DNA of 5,848 nucleotides from JASFQI01 sp050115555 (GTDB taxonomy: Bacteria; Desulfobacterota; DSM-4660; Desulfatiglandales; HGW-15). Location of the stretch: contig JASFQI010000323.1 in assembly GCA_050115555.1 (NCBI GenBank), forward strand, positions 1 through 5,848, in the 5' to 3' direction. Below are positions 1-5,848 of the stretch, one piece after another. The position numbers were made by a program, and so were the translations under genes. The notes under the pieces were generated by a model. That model was not told the origin of the DNA. It worked only from the letters and a program-made list of their open reading frames with translations, and made no database searches. The number at the start of each line of letters is the position of its first letter. Within the stretch, counting starts at the first letter, position 1.

Positions 1-369
1 GGCCTTTTCGCCTGTCACCGGGTCCACGTAGAGTAAACGATCCACGACCTTTTTCTCTTTTATGGTCTGCGCCACAATCTCAGGCACGTCTTCGGGCGTG
101 ACCTGCAAATAGCATATCTCCTCGGGGTAGATGACCACCACCGGTCCTCTCTCGCAAAATCCAGGGCATCCGGTGCCTTTGGTATCTACGGCAGTGGTCA
201 ATCCCTGTTTTTCAATCTCCGACCGAAAGGCTTCAATGACTTCGTTCGCGCCGGATGCCACACAACCGGACCCGGCACATATTGAAATACAGGGTCTGTC
301 CGGATCTCTCTTGGACAGGATCTCGTGTCTGAAGTTTTCCAACTCTTCAGGGAAATTCAATGGCACCAT
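1..369 (-). CDS. bamH: NuoF-like NAD(H)-binding subunit, N-terminal part only (BamH-like)
   Basis: The ATG at 369 opens a frame that stays open to the left edge, giving 123 residues (MVPLNFPEELENFRHE to the end of the window). The visible part is a thioredoxin-like [2Fe-2S] domain with C31 and C36 in ICAGSGCVASGA and C68 and C72 in GTGCPGFCERGP, followed by VVVIYPEEICYLQV. This is the N-terminal extension of NuoF-like subunits such as those of NAD-dependent [FeFe] hydrogenases, absent from the shorter complex I NuoF. The FMN- and NAD-binding core and the [4Fe-4S] site would lie beyond the window. The segment ends just as a linker toward the FMN domain begins (RLLYVDPVTGEKA), which fits that architecture. 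AGAGGA at 375-380 lies five bases upstream and the preceding NuoE-like gene ends nine bases away, so the two are probably translationally coupled. BamH exchanges electrons with NAD(H); the name here rests on gene order. Confidence 0.85.
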   Translation of the reverse strand, partial: MVPLNFPEELENFRHEILSKRDPDRPCISICAGSGCVASGANEVIEAFRSEIEKQGLTTAVDTKGTGCPGFCERGPVVVIYPEEICYLQVTPEDVPEIVAQTIKEKKVVDRLLYVDPVTGEKA

Positions 370-374
370 AATTT

Positions 375-380
375 TCCTCT
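375..380 (-). promoter_or_regulatory. Ribosome binding site of the NuoF-like gene, overlapping the NuoE-like stop
   Basis: AGAGGA on the minus strand lies five bases before the ATG at 369 and shares its first two bases with the TAG stop of the upstream gene. This arrangement fits translational coupling of the two NAD(H)-site subunits. Confidence 0.6.
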
Positions 381-831
381 ATTCGTTGTCTTTCAGGACT
401 TCACCTGTTTTGCTCGGCGTCATCTTTCCGTAAACCCGACCGTCAAGTTCCATCACCGGTCCCAGGGCACAGCAACCCAGGCAGTTCACCGTTTCCAGGC
501 TGTAATTCAAATCCTGGTCGGTCTCACCCGGATGAATCCCGGTCCATTGTTCCACGGTGTCCAGGATACGGGGTGCACCGCGGACATGACAGGCCGTACC
601 CATGCAGATGTGAATCTCATGAAGCCCCTTAGGTACGAGGCTAAAGGCTTTATAAAAAGTGGCGGCATGGCGGACTTGTGTGAGAGGGACGTGCAATTTT
701 TCGCTGACCCTTTCCAGATCTTCTTTGGGCAGCCAATGATATTCACTCTGTATGTCCAGTAGTACTTGAAGAAGTGAAGGGGCCCCTCCCCCATACTTGT
801 CGATCATTTGGTCTAATTTTTCATGATTCAT
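379..831 (-). CDS. bamG: NuoE-like thioredoxin-fold [2Fe-2S] protein (BamG-like)
   Basis: The protein is 150 residues from the chosen start, a normal size for the 24-kDa NuoE family. It has the N-terminal helical part (LLQVLLDIQSEYHWLP, then HAATFYKAFSL) and a thioredoxin-fold domain with the four [2Fe-2S] ligands in CMGTAC (C76, C81) and CLGCC (C117, C121). C120 is an extra cysteine between the last two ligands. NuoE pairs with NuoF at the NAD(H) end of complex I and of soluble NAD-dependent enzymes, and BamG has that place in the Bam complex. Three in-frame ATGs lie at 855, 837 and 831. The one at 831 was chosen because AAGGA (839-843) sits seven bases upstream of it. The 855 start, which would add eight residues, has only a more distant AGGGGG. 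The TAG stop overlaps the ribosome binding site of the NuoF-like gene. It is separated from the MvhD-like gene by about 235 bases, unlike the other tight junctions. Confidence 0.87.
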   Translation of the reverse strand: MNHEKLDQMIDKYGGGAPSLLQVLLDIQSEYHWLPKEDLERVSEKLHVPLTQVRHAATFYKAFSLVPKGLHEIHICMGTACHVRGAPRILDTVEQWTGIHPGETDQDLNYSLETVNCLGCCALGPVMELDGRVYGKMTPSKTGEVLKDNE

Positions 832-838
832 GGTCATT

Positions 839-843
839 TCCTT
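839..843 (-). promoter_or_regulatory. Ribosome binding site that selects the NuoE-like start at 831
   Basis: AAGGA on the minus strand lies seven bases before the ATG at 831 but only one base before the ATG at 837 and inside the reading frame that begins at 855. It therefore favours the shorter protein. Confidence 0.6.
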
Positions 844-915
844 GACTTTTTCCATTCATCAAGTTGATTCCCCCTATCTCTTGCCCATCCATAAATCAGG
901 CTTAGGACACTGGTA

Positions 916-1063
916 AGTTTCCAATCCAGAAATGAGAAATTTTTCGCAAAATCAAGGAAATCAAGGGATTCCGCGGAGATGTACATTATTGAGTACTTCG
1001 CACAAGGAATCCCGCAGATTGACGCAGAGATTGCGGAAAAGAGCCATTTCTGGATTGGAAACT
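916..1063. repeat. 148-base element with perfect 19-base terminal inverted repeats (MITE-like or large hairpin)
   Basis: The outer arms agtttccaatccagaaatg (916-934) and catttctggattggaaact (1045-1063) are perfect reverse complements. Inside them the arms remain related but degenerate. A second perfect pair, gggattcc (965-972) and ggaatccc (1006-1013), lies near the centre, and the left arm has a 9-base tandem aaatcaagg repeat (949-966). The right arm contains cgcagattgacgcagagattgcgg-type repetition spread over 1013-1037, which resembles repeats I recall from other bacterial genomes. The element fills most of the gap between the MvhD-like and NuoE-like genes. No clear target-site duplication is visible at the edges, and no run of T follows the hairpin on the transcribed strand, so it is not a standard intrinsic terminator. 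It may be a non-autonomous mobile element or an mRNA-stability hairpin. Confidence 0.75.
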
Positions 1064-1066
1064 CTC

Positions 1067-1831
1067 TCAAGCGAGGGTATACCCCTTTTGGCCTGCGTCG
1101 TACCGGACCCACCCATGCGTTGAACACGTATTCATGTGTTTGGATACCTCCGACGACGCCATGCCCAAGACCTCGGCAATTCTAGCCGTAGACAGGGGTT
1201 GTTCTTCCAGGAGCGCCATAATCTCATTGACGGACAATTTGTCTTCAATCAGCTCTTTGAATAACCTGTGAAACTCCTCGCTGTCGAAAAACCTTTGACA
1301 ACCCTCTTCCGTTCTCTCCGGTATTCTCAGCCGTTCCCTTTCCACGAGCTTTATATAGGGAATCAGCTTTGAAACGGCTTCAAATCTGGAATTCCATGCG
1401 CTTGCGCTGATATCTCTGTCCTGACCAAGAGGACCTAATTCTCTGATTTTTTGCCCATATTCATTCATAATCTCCGCAAACCGGATCCCTTCACCGGCAG
1501 ACACCCATTCAAGTCTCAGCCTTTCCGGATTCACCCCAATGTGTTCCAGGACCTTTTTAAAGATTTTGACCATGCTGAATGCGTCGTAATTTCCCTCGGT
1601 GTTGTAATGACAGTCGTTGATATGGCACCCGCCGATGAACACCCCGTCTGTGCCGTTTGAGAAGGCCCGGAGGACGAATGCCGGGTCCACCCGGCCGGAG
1701 CACATCACCCGGATGACCCGTATGTAGGGGGGGTATTGAAAACGGGAGACCCCACAGAGATCCGCGCCTCCGTAACAACACCAGTTGCATAAAAAACCCA
1801 CGATCCTCGGTTGAAAATCAGCCGCAGCCAT
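1067..1831 (-). CDS. bamF: MvhD-like iron-sulfur subunit with C-terminal winged-helix extension (BamF-like)
   Basis: Residues 1-140 match the MvhD family, the delta subunit that links a partner redox enzyme to HdrA through a [2Fe-2S] cluster. The visible motifs are GFLCNWCCYGGADLCG (C15, C18, C19, C26), RVMCSGRVDP (C44) and GGCHINDCHY (C69, C74). The second half (about 140-254) is not part of classical MvhD. Its end, from about 200, reads as a winged helix: a helix at 201-210, STARIAEVLG, ASSEVSKHMN and a short wing at 242-253. Similar extensions occur in MvhD-like proteins of other bacterial Hdr clusters, so a docking role is more likely than DNA binding. BamF of Geobacter is known as a selenoprotein; this gene has no in-frame TGA, and C19 (codon TGT) sits where Sec-containing relatives appear to carry Sec. 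The start ATG has an ideal AAGGAGGTGA seven bases upstream, 33 bases after the HdrA-like gene. The TGA stop is followed within 3 bases by an inverted-repeat element. Confidence 0.85.
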   Translation of the reverse strand: MAAADFQPRIVGFLCNWCCYGGADLCGVSRFQYPPYIRVIRVMCSGRVDPAFVLRAFSNGTDGVFIGGCHINDCHYNTEGNYDAFSMVKIFKKVLEHIGVNPERLRLEWVSAGEGIRFAEIMNEYGQKIRELGPLGQDRDISASAWNSRFEAVSKLIPYIKLVERERLRIPERTEEGCQRFFDSEEFHRLFKELIEDKLSVNEIMALLEEQPLSTARIAEVLGMASSEVSKHMNTCSTHGWVRYDAGQKGYTLA

Positions 1832-1838
1832 TGATTTC

Positions 1839-1848
1839 TCACCTCCTT
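1839..1848 (-). promoter_or_regulatory. Ribosome binding site of the MvhD-like gene
   Basis: On the minus strand this reads AAGGAGGTGA, an essentially full match to the anti-Shine-Dalgarno sequence, seven bases before the ATG at 1831. It is the strongest site in the window and suggests high translation of this small subunit. Confidence 0.85.
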
Positions 1849-1864
1849 ATCAAGATCCCGGGCT

Positions 1865-4800
1865 CTATCCGTTCACGCATTCCTGCAAATCCGGAACCTC
1901 TGCATCGAGTTGTTTGAAGATTTCTTCGTCGGTGTAGTGCCTCAATTGGATGGCCCCTGTTGGGCACTTGACATTACAGAGTCCGTCTCCCTTGCATAGA
2001 ACAGGATTCACCCGTGCTTTTCTGCCTGCGGGTGTCTGGTAAAAATCGATGGCTCCATACGTACACGCGGTGATACAAGCCCCGCAGGAGATGCAGTCTT
2101 TCTCATTGACTTCGCACACAGAGCCCGAGGCGATGACCGAGTCCTGTGACAGGAGCGCGATGGCGCGTCCGGCAGCCCCATAGGCCTGGTTGATCGTTTC
2201 TGTGATGTGTTTTGGATAATGGGCCGTCCCGCACAGGAAGATACCTTCGGCGGAGAAATCCACCGGACGTAACTTGACATGGGCTTCTGAGAAAAAACCA
2301 TCCGGGCCTAGCGTCACCTTGAATAATTTGGATACCTCCTCACTGGCCGCAGACGGGACCGTGGCAACGGATAAAGCAAGATAATCGGCGTCCAGGGTAA
2401 TCTTTTGGCCCAAGATAGGATCAAAGGCGGTCACCCTCAATACCGGCCTTCCCTCTTCCACAACAGGCTCCACCTCAGGCGCATCCTCCGCCTCATAGCG
2501 GATGAATCGGACATCATTCAGGGAGGCCTCTCTGTAATAGTCCTCGGCAAATCGATACGTTCTCATGTCCCTGAAGAGCACGTAGATGTCCATATGGGGA
2601 TTGCGCTTCTTTAATTCCAAGGCGTTCTTTATGGCATGGCTACAACAGACCCGGCTGCAGTAGTTTCTGTCTTCATTCCGGCATCCCACGCATTGGATCA
2701 TCACCAGGCTCTGCGCATGGATGATCTTCTCGTCCTCTTTGTGGATCCGCTCCTCCAACTCCAGCTGGGTCATGACACGCTCATCCTGTCCGTAAAGGTA
2801 TTCCGCGGGGGTATACTCATCCGCGCCAATGGCAAGGATGGTGGCGCCATGTTTGATCTCGTGGAGCCCCCTTGGGGATTGGACCTTGGTGACAAAATTC
2901 CCCACGTATCCGGTCGTCTCCGGGATCGTGGCCTTTGTATAGACATGAATCGAGGGGTGCTCATACACCTTTCGGGCGAGATCCTTCAGATAGCCCTGGA
3001 CGTCCATGCCCTCCAGTGTGGAATGAAGTCTGTTCGCCATTCCCCCCAGTCTTTTTTCTTTTTCAACCAGATACACATCGTGTTTCTGGTTGGCGATGGA
3101 AAGGGCGCTGACCATGCCGGCGATGCCTCCGCCAACGACCAGCGCGTCCTTGCTCACGGGCAGGTCAAACTCCTGCAAAGGTTCCAAACGGCATGCGCGG
3201 GCTACGGACATGCGAATTAAATCCTTTGCCTTTTGTGTGGCTGCTTCCGGTTCTCTCGAGTGGACCCAGGAACAGTGTTCCCGGATATTTGCAAAATCGA
3301 AAAGATACGGATTGATCCCTGCTTCGCGCAGCGTGTCCCGGAACAGAGGTTCGTGAGTTCTGGGAGTGCAGGCGGCGACCACCACGCGATTCAAGCCTTT
3401 CTCCTTGATCGATTCTGCCAATCGCTGTGCAGCCTCTGTGGAACAGATAAAAAGGCTTTCTTCAGCGTGCACCACATTGGGCAGGGTCAGCGCGTACTGC
3501 ACAGTGGAAGGGACATTCACCACTTTTCCGATGTTTGCCCCACAATGACATACATAGACGCCCACCTTGGGGTCCTCGATGGAGACGTCCCTTTCCGGAG
3601 GATAGACCCTGTCCCGGGCCAGATCGCCCCTCTGATAGTCAAGGAATTCGCCACACAGGGAAGCTGCCCCGCTCGCGCTCAGGACCGACTCGGGAATATC
3701 CATGGGACCGGCAAAGGCGCCGCTCACAAAAACACCCCGCCGAGAAGTCTCTATGGGGTTCAGGGGGTTGGTTTTACAGAATCCGTGAGAGTCCACCTTG
3801 ATGTCAAAGGCCTGCGCCAGATCCTTCATGCTCGCCGGGGGGACCAACCCAACGGACAGGACAACCATATCGAACTCTTCCTCGTGAACGCCGTCATCCG
3901 GCGTAGAATAACGTATGGTGATGTTTCCCGTTTCCGGATCTTCCCTGACAATGGATGCATAGCTTCGAATGAATCGAACATCGGGAAGATGTTCCGCCCT
4001 CTGATAAAATCTCTCAAAATCTTTCCCAAACGATCGAATATCATTATGAAAAATCGTGCATTTCGCATCCGTATCATGATCTTTTGTCAAAATGACCTGT
4101 TTCTGCGTGTAGGTGCAACACACCGTAGAGCAGTAACTGTGATCACCGGGAGTCACCCGTCTGGAGCCGATACACTGTATCCAGGCGATGTTGCGGGGAT
4201 GCCTCCTGTCGGATGCCCGTAAGATTTCGCCTTCATAGGGACCTGTGGCGCACAGCAGCCGTTCGTAGTCGAGAGAAGTGACCACGTTTGCGAAATCTCC
4301 GTAGTGATACTCCTCCTTTACCCTAGGATCATACGCCTCGATACCTGGGGACAGGATGATCGCCCCGACATTGATCTCCACCTTCTCCGGGCGTTGCATG
4401 AAATTGATCGCGTTGGAGCCGCATATTCTTTCGCAAAGCCGGCATTTCCCCTCCTGGAGAAAAAGACAGCTCTCATCGATGTAGGTGACGAGGGGAGTGG
4501 CCTGAGCAAAGTAAATATGGATCGCCTTATTGTGAGATAGGTCCTGGTTGAAGGAATCGGGAGTGGTAATGGGGCAGTACTCGACGCACGCCGTACAACC
4601 CGTGCATTTGGTTTCATCAATATATCTGGGTTTTTTCACCAGGGTTACATCAAAATTCCCTGCTTTTCCTGTAATCTCTTCCACTTCTGTATACGTCAGA
4701 ATCTCAATATTCGGGTGTCTGTCACATTCGATGAACTTGGGAGACTCAATGCACATGGAGCAGTCATTGGTAGGAAAGGTCTTGTCGAGCTGGGCCATAT

Positions 4801-4966
4801 GACCGCCGATGGTCGGAGATCTGTCCACCAGGTACACCTTGAATCCGGATGTCGCAAGATCCAGAGAGGCTTGAATGCCGCTGATGCCTCCCCCCACCAC
4901 CAGGACATCTGCAAAATTACCTTCTGGTATACTTTTAGAAAGCGGTTCAATATATTGTTTTTCCAC
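1865..4966 (-). CDS. bamE: Double HdrA-like flavin/iron-sulfur protein (BamE-like)
   Basis: This 1033-residue soluble protein is two HdrA-type modules in tandem. Module 1 (about 1-450) has an FAD-binding GGGISG (25-30), the HdrA signature TFPTNDCSMC with C69, C72 and C81, and an inserted ferredoxin domain (C121/C124/C127/C131 and C167/C175/C178/C182). It also has CIGSR (265-269) and an STVCC motif (C283, C284). Module 2 (about 465-1033) has the HdrA N-terminal domain (CHCG at 473-476, C508, C533, REHCSW with C565). A second FAD motif GGGIAG (612-617), CVGCR and SRVCC follow. The C-terminal ferredoxin domain carries C958/C961/C964/C968, then C991/C997/C1001 with D994 at the remaining ligand position. 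HdrA is the electron-bifurcating flavoprotein of heterodisulfide reductase; BamE is its large homologue in class II benzoyl-CoA reductase and is the expected bifurcation centre. The start is a GTG preceded by GGGGAG ten bases away, and the gene begins 24 bases after the HdrD-like gene. The HdrA family is certain; the Bam role is inferred. Confidence 0.88.
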   Translation of the reverse strand: MEKQYIEPLSKSIPEGNFADVLVVGGGISGIQASLDLATSGFKVYLVDRSPTIGGHMAQLDKTFPTNDCSMCIESPKFIECDRHPNIEILTYTEVEEITGKAGNFDVTLVKKPRYIDETKCTGCTACVEYCPITTPDSFNQDLSHNKAIHIYFAQATPLVTYIDESCLFLQEGKCRLCERICGSNAINFMQRPEKVEINVGAIILSPGIEAYDPRVKEEYHYGDFANVVTSLDYERLLCATGPYEGEILRASDRRHPRNIAWIQCIGSRRVTPGDHSYCSTVCCTYTQKQVILTKDHDTDAKCTIFHNDIRSFGKDFERFYQRAEHLPDVRFIRSYASIVREDPETGNITIRYSTPDDGVHEEEFDMVVLSVGLVPPASMKDLAQAFDIKVDSHGFCKTNPLNPIETSRRGVFVSGAFAGPMDIPESVLSASGAASLCGEFLDYQRGDLARDRVYPPERDVSIEDPKVGVYVCHCGANIGKVVNVPSTVQYALTLPNVVHAEESLFICSTEAAQRLAESIKEKGLNRVVVAACTPRTHEPLFRDTLREAGINPYLFDFANIREHCSWVHSREPEAATQKAKDLIRMSVARACRLEPLQEFDLPVSKDALVVGGGIAGMVSALSIANQKHDVYLVEKEKRLGGMANRLHSTLEGMDVQGYLKDLARKVYEHPSIHVYTKATIPETTGYVGNFVTKVQSPRGLHEIKHGATILAIGADEYTPAEYLYGQDERVMTQLELEERIHKEDEKIIHAQSLVMIQCVGCRNEDRNYCSRVCCSHAIKNALELKKRNPHMDIYVLFRDMRTYRFAEDYYREASLNDVRFIRYEAEDAPEVEPVVEEGRPVLRVTAFDPILGQKITLDADYLALSVATVPSAASEEVSKLFKVTLGPDGFFSEAHVKLRPVDFSAEGIFLCGTAHYPKHITETINQAYGAAGRAIALLSQDSVIASGSVCEVNEKDCISCGACITACTYGAIDFYQTPAGRKARVNPVLCKGDGLCNVKCPTGAIQLRHYTDEEIFKQLDAEVPDLQECVNG

Positions 4967-4976
4967 TTGATTATAG

Positions 4977-4982
4977 CTCCCC
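4977..4982 (-). promoter_or_regulatory. Ribosome binding site of the HdrA-like gene (GTG start)
   Basis: GGGGAG on the minus strand lies ten bases before the GTG at 4966, in the 24-base gap after the HdrD-like stop codon. It supports the GTG as the true start; the glycine-rich FAD motif begins at a normal distance from it (residue 25). Confidence 0.6.
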
Positions 4983-4990
4983 AGTAGATT

Positions 4991-5848
4991 TCATATAACA
5001 GCCTGTATGATTTCCGTGATATCCTTGATGGTCATTTTTTCCTCGACACCCATGTTGATCCTGCTGTCCTCAAACATGGTGATGCAGTAGGGGCAGCAGG
5101 TTACGAGCTCTTCGGCGCCGATCTGGAGTGCCTGTTGGATTCTGAGATCGCTGAATCTCTCTCCTTTTTGGGTTTCCATCCAGACCCTGCCGCCTCCGCC
5201 CCCACAACAGAGGCTGTCTGAACGAGACTCAGGAAGCTCCATGAACTCCAGGCCGGGCGTTCTTTTCAAGACCTCTCGGGGTTCTTCGAATATGCCGTTG
5301 TGCCTCCCAAGGTAACAGGGGTCATGATACGTGATTTTCTTTTCATACCCATTTTTGAGCTCAAGCCTTCCCTCGATGATAAGTTCGAATAAATATTGGG
5401 AAATATGAACGATTTCGAAGTTCACCATGAAGTCGGGGTACTCGTTTTGAAGAGTGTGAAAGCAATGCGGGGAAGAAACGAGGATTTTTTTTACGCCGTG
5501 ATCAATGAACGTCTTGATGTTTTCTTTGGCCAGGCGTTCGAACACCTCCTCGTCGCCTGTCTTGCGGATGCTCTCTCCGCAACAGTTTTCTTTTTCCCCC
5601 AATATCCCGAAACGCACACCCGCTTGATTGAGAATCATGGCGGTGGCTTGGGCCACTTTTTTCAATCTCGGGTCATAACTGGGGTAGCAGCCCGGGAAAT
5701 AAAGGATTTCCATGTCCCGGGTGAATGTGTGTACAGACAGACCTTTGGCCCATTCCGCCCTTTTTCCCCGTTCTTCACTCAGGGGGTTGCCTTCGCCCAC
5801 AAGGCTCCCTCTGATGGTCCGAACCGGTTTGACGGACTCAGGAAAGAC
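4991..5848 (-). CDS. bamD: HdrD/BamD-like CCG-domain iron-sulfur protein (N-terminus cut by window edge)
   Basis: The frame is open from the last base of the window to a TGA at 4991-4993, giving 285 residues. An internal GTG at 5800 is not the real start, because the 16 residues upstream of it are in frame and read smoothly into the protein. Two CCG domains are visible. The first has FPGC (C54), a CCG pair (C89, C90) and SPHC ending at C129, with serine where the usual CxxC has its first cysteine. The second is complete: DPC (C178), CCG (C214, C215) and CCPYC (C252, C255). In HdrB/HdrD such domains bind non-cubane [4Fe-4S] clusters. The usual N-terminal ferredoxin-like part of HdrD would lie outside the window. 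In the Bam complex BamD is the HdrD-like subunit, thought to relay electrons in the cytoplasm between BamE/F and the catalytic BamBC. The family call is very secure; the Bam assignment comes from gene order and is inference. Confidence 0.85.
   Translation of the reverse strand, partial: VFPESVKPVRTIRGSLVGEGNPLSEERGKRAEWAKGLSVHTFTRDMEILYFPGCYPSYDPRLKKVAQATAMILNQAGVRFGILGEKENCCGESIRKTGDEEVFERLAKENIKTFIDHGVKKILVSSPHCFHTLQNEYPDFMVNFEIVHISQYLFELIIEGRLELKNGYEKKITYHDPCYLGRHNGIFEEPREVLKRTPGLEFMELPESRSDSLCCGGGGGRVWMETQKGERFSDLRIQQALQIGAEELVTCCPYCITMFEDSRINMGVEEKMTIKDITEIIQAVI

Noticed and set aside
916..1063. Intrinsic transcription terminator after the MvhD-like gene
   Set aside because: The stem is long enough, but the loop is about 110 bases and no T-run follows the right-hand arm on the transcribed strand (it continues TACCAGTGTCC). 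The downstream genes also belong functionally with the upstream ones.
834..1127. Minus-strand open frame of 97 codons covering the MvhD-NuoE gap
   Set aside because: It overlaps the end of the MvhD-like gene and runs through the inverted-repeat element. Its translation looks like no protein family and no good ribosome binding site was seen.
932..1185. Two short plus-strand open frames across the intergenic element
   Set aside because: They read through the palindromic repeat and into the antisense of the MvhD-like gene, with no supporting start signals or protein features.
1067..1831. Selenocysteine codon in the MvhD-like gene
   Set aside because: The frame has no internal TGA from the ATG at 1831 to the stop at 1067, and the candidate position is encoded as TGT.
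3233..4222. Long plus-strand open frame of 329 codons
   Set aside because: It lies antisense to the HdrA-like gene, whose motifs are unmistakable. Its own translation shows no recognisable domain and looks like a shadow frame.
4991..5800. GTG at 5800 as the start of the HdrD-like gene
   Set aside because: The frame stays open to the window edge, and the upstream residues (VKPVRTIRGSL) read as a continuous part of the protein. The expected N-terminal iron-sulfur domain has not yet been reached.

Overview
The window is one gene-dense block in which every gene is read on the minus strand, from the right edge to the left edge. In transcription order it holds five genes. The first is an HdrD-like iron-sulfur protein with its N-terminus beyond the right edge. 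The second is a very large HdrA-like flavin/iron-sulfur protein of 1033 residues, and the third an MvhD-like protein with a C-terminal helix-turn-helix extension. The fourth is a NuoE-like [2Fe-2S] protein, and the fifth the first 123 residues of a NuoF-like protein that runs off the left edge.

This set and order (HdrD, HdrA, MvhD, NuoE, NuoF) match the D-E-F-G-H part of the bamBCDEFGHI cluster. That cluster encodes the ATP-independent class II benzoyl-CoA reductase complex of obligate anaerobes such as Geobacter metallireducens and aromatic-degrading sulfate reducers and syntrophs. The catalytic tungsten subunit BamB, its ferredoxin-like partner BamC and the NuoG-like BamI would lie outside the window (BamB and BamC to the right, BamI to the left). 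The Bam assignment therefore rests on synteny and subunit architecture. A related Hdr/Nuo-type electron-bifurcating module serving another oxidoreductase is the main alternative.

The likely wiring is as follows. NuoF/NuoE-like subunits exchange electrons with NAD(H). The HdrA-like flavoprotein splits or merges electron pairs. The MvhD-like and HdrD-like subunits pass electrons onward, in the Bam case to the ring-reducing BamBC unit. The host is most likely a strictly anaerobic member of Desulfobacterota, inferred from gene content and from a base composition that looks near 50% GC by eye.

Spacing is tight at three of the four junctions (24, 33 and 9 bases), with good ribosome binding sites, as in an operon. 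The exception is the gap between the MvhD-like and NuoE-like genes (about 235 bases). It holds a 148-base element bounded by perfect 19-base inverted repeats that begins 3 bases after the upstream stop codon. No tRNA, rRNA, CRISPR array or transposase gene was seen.
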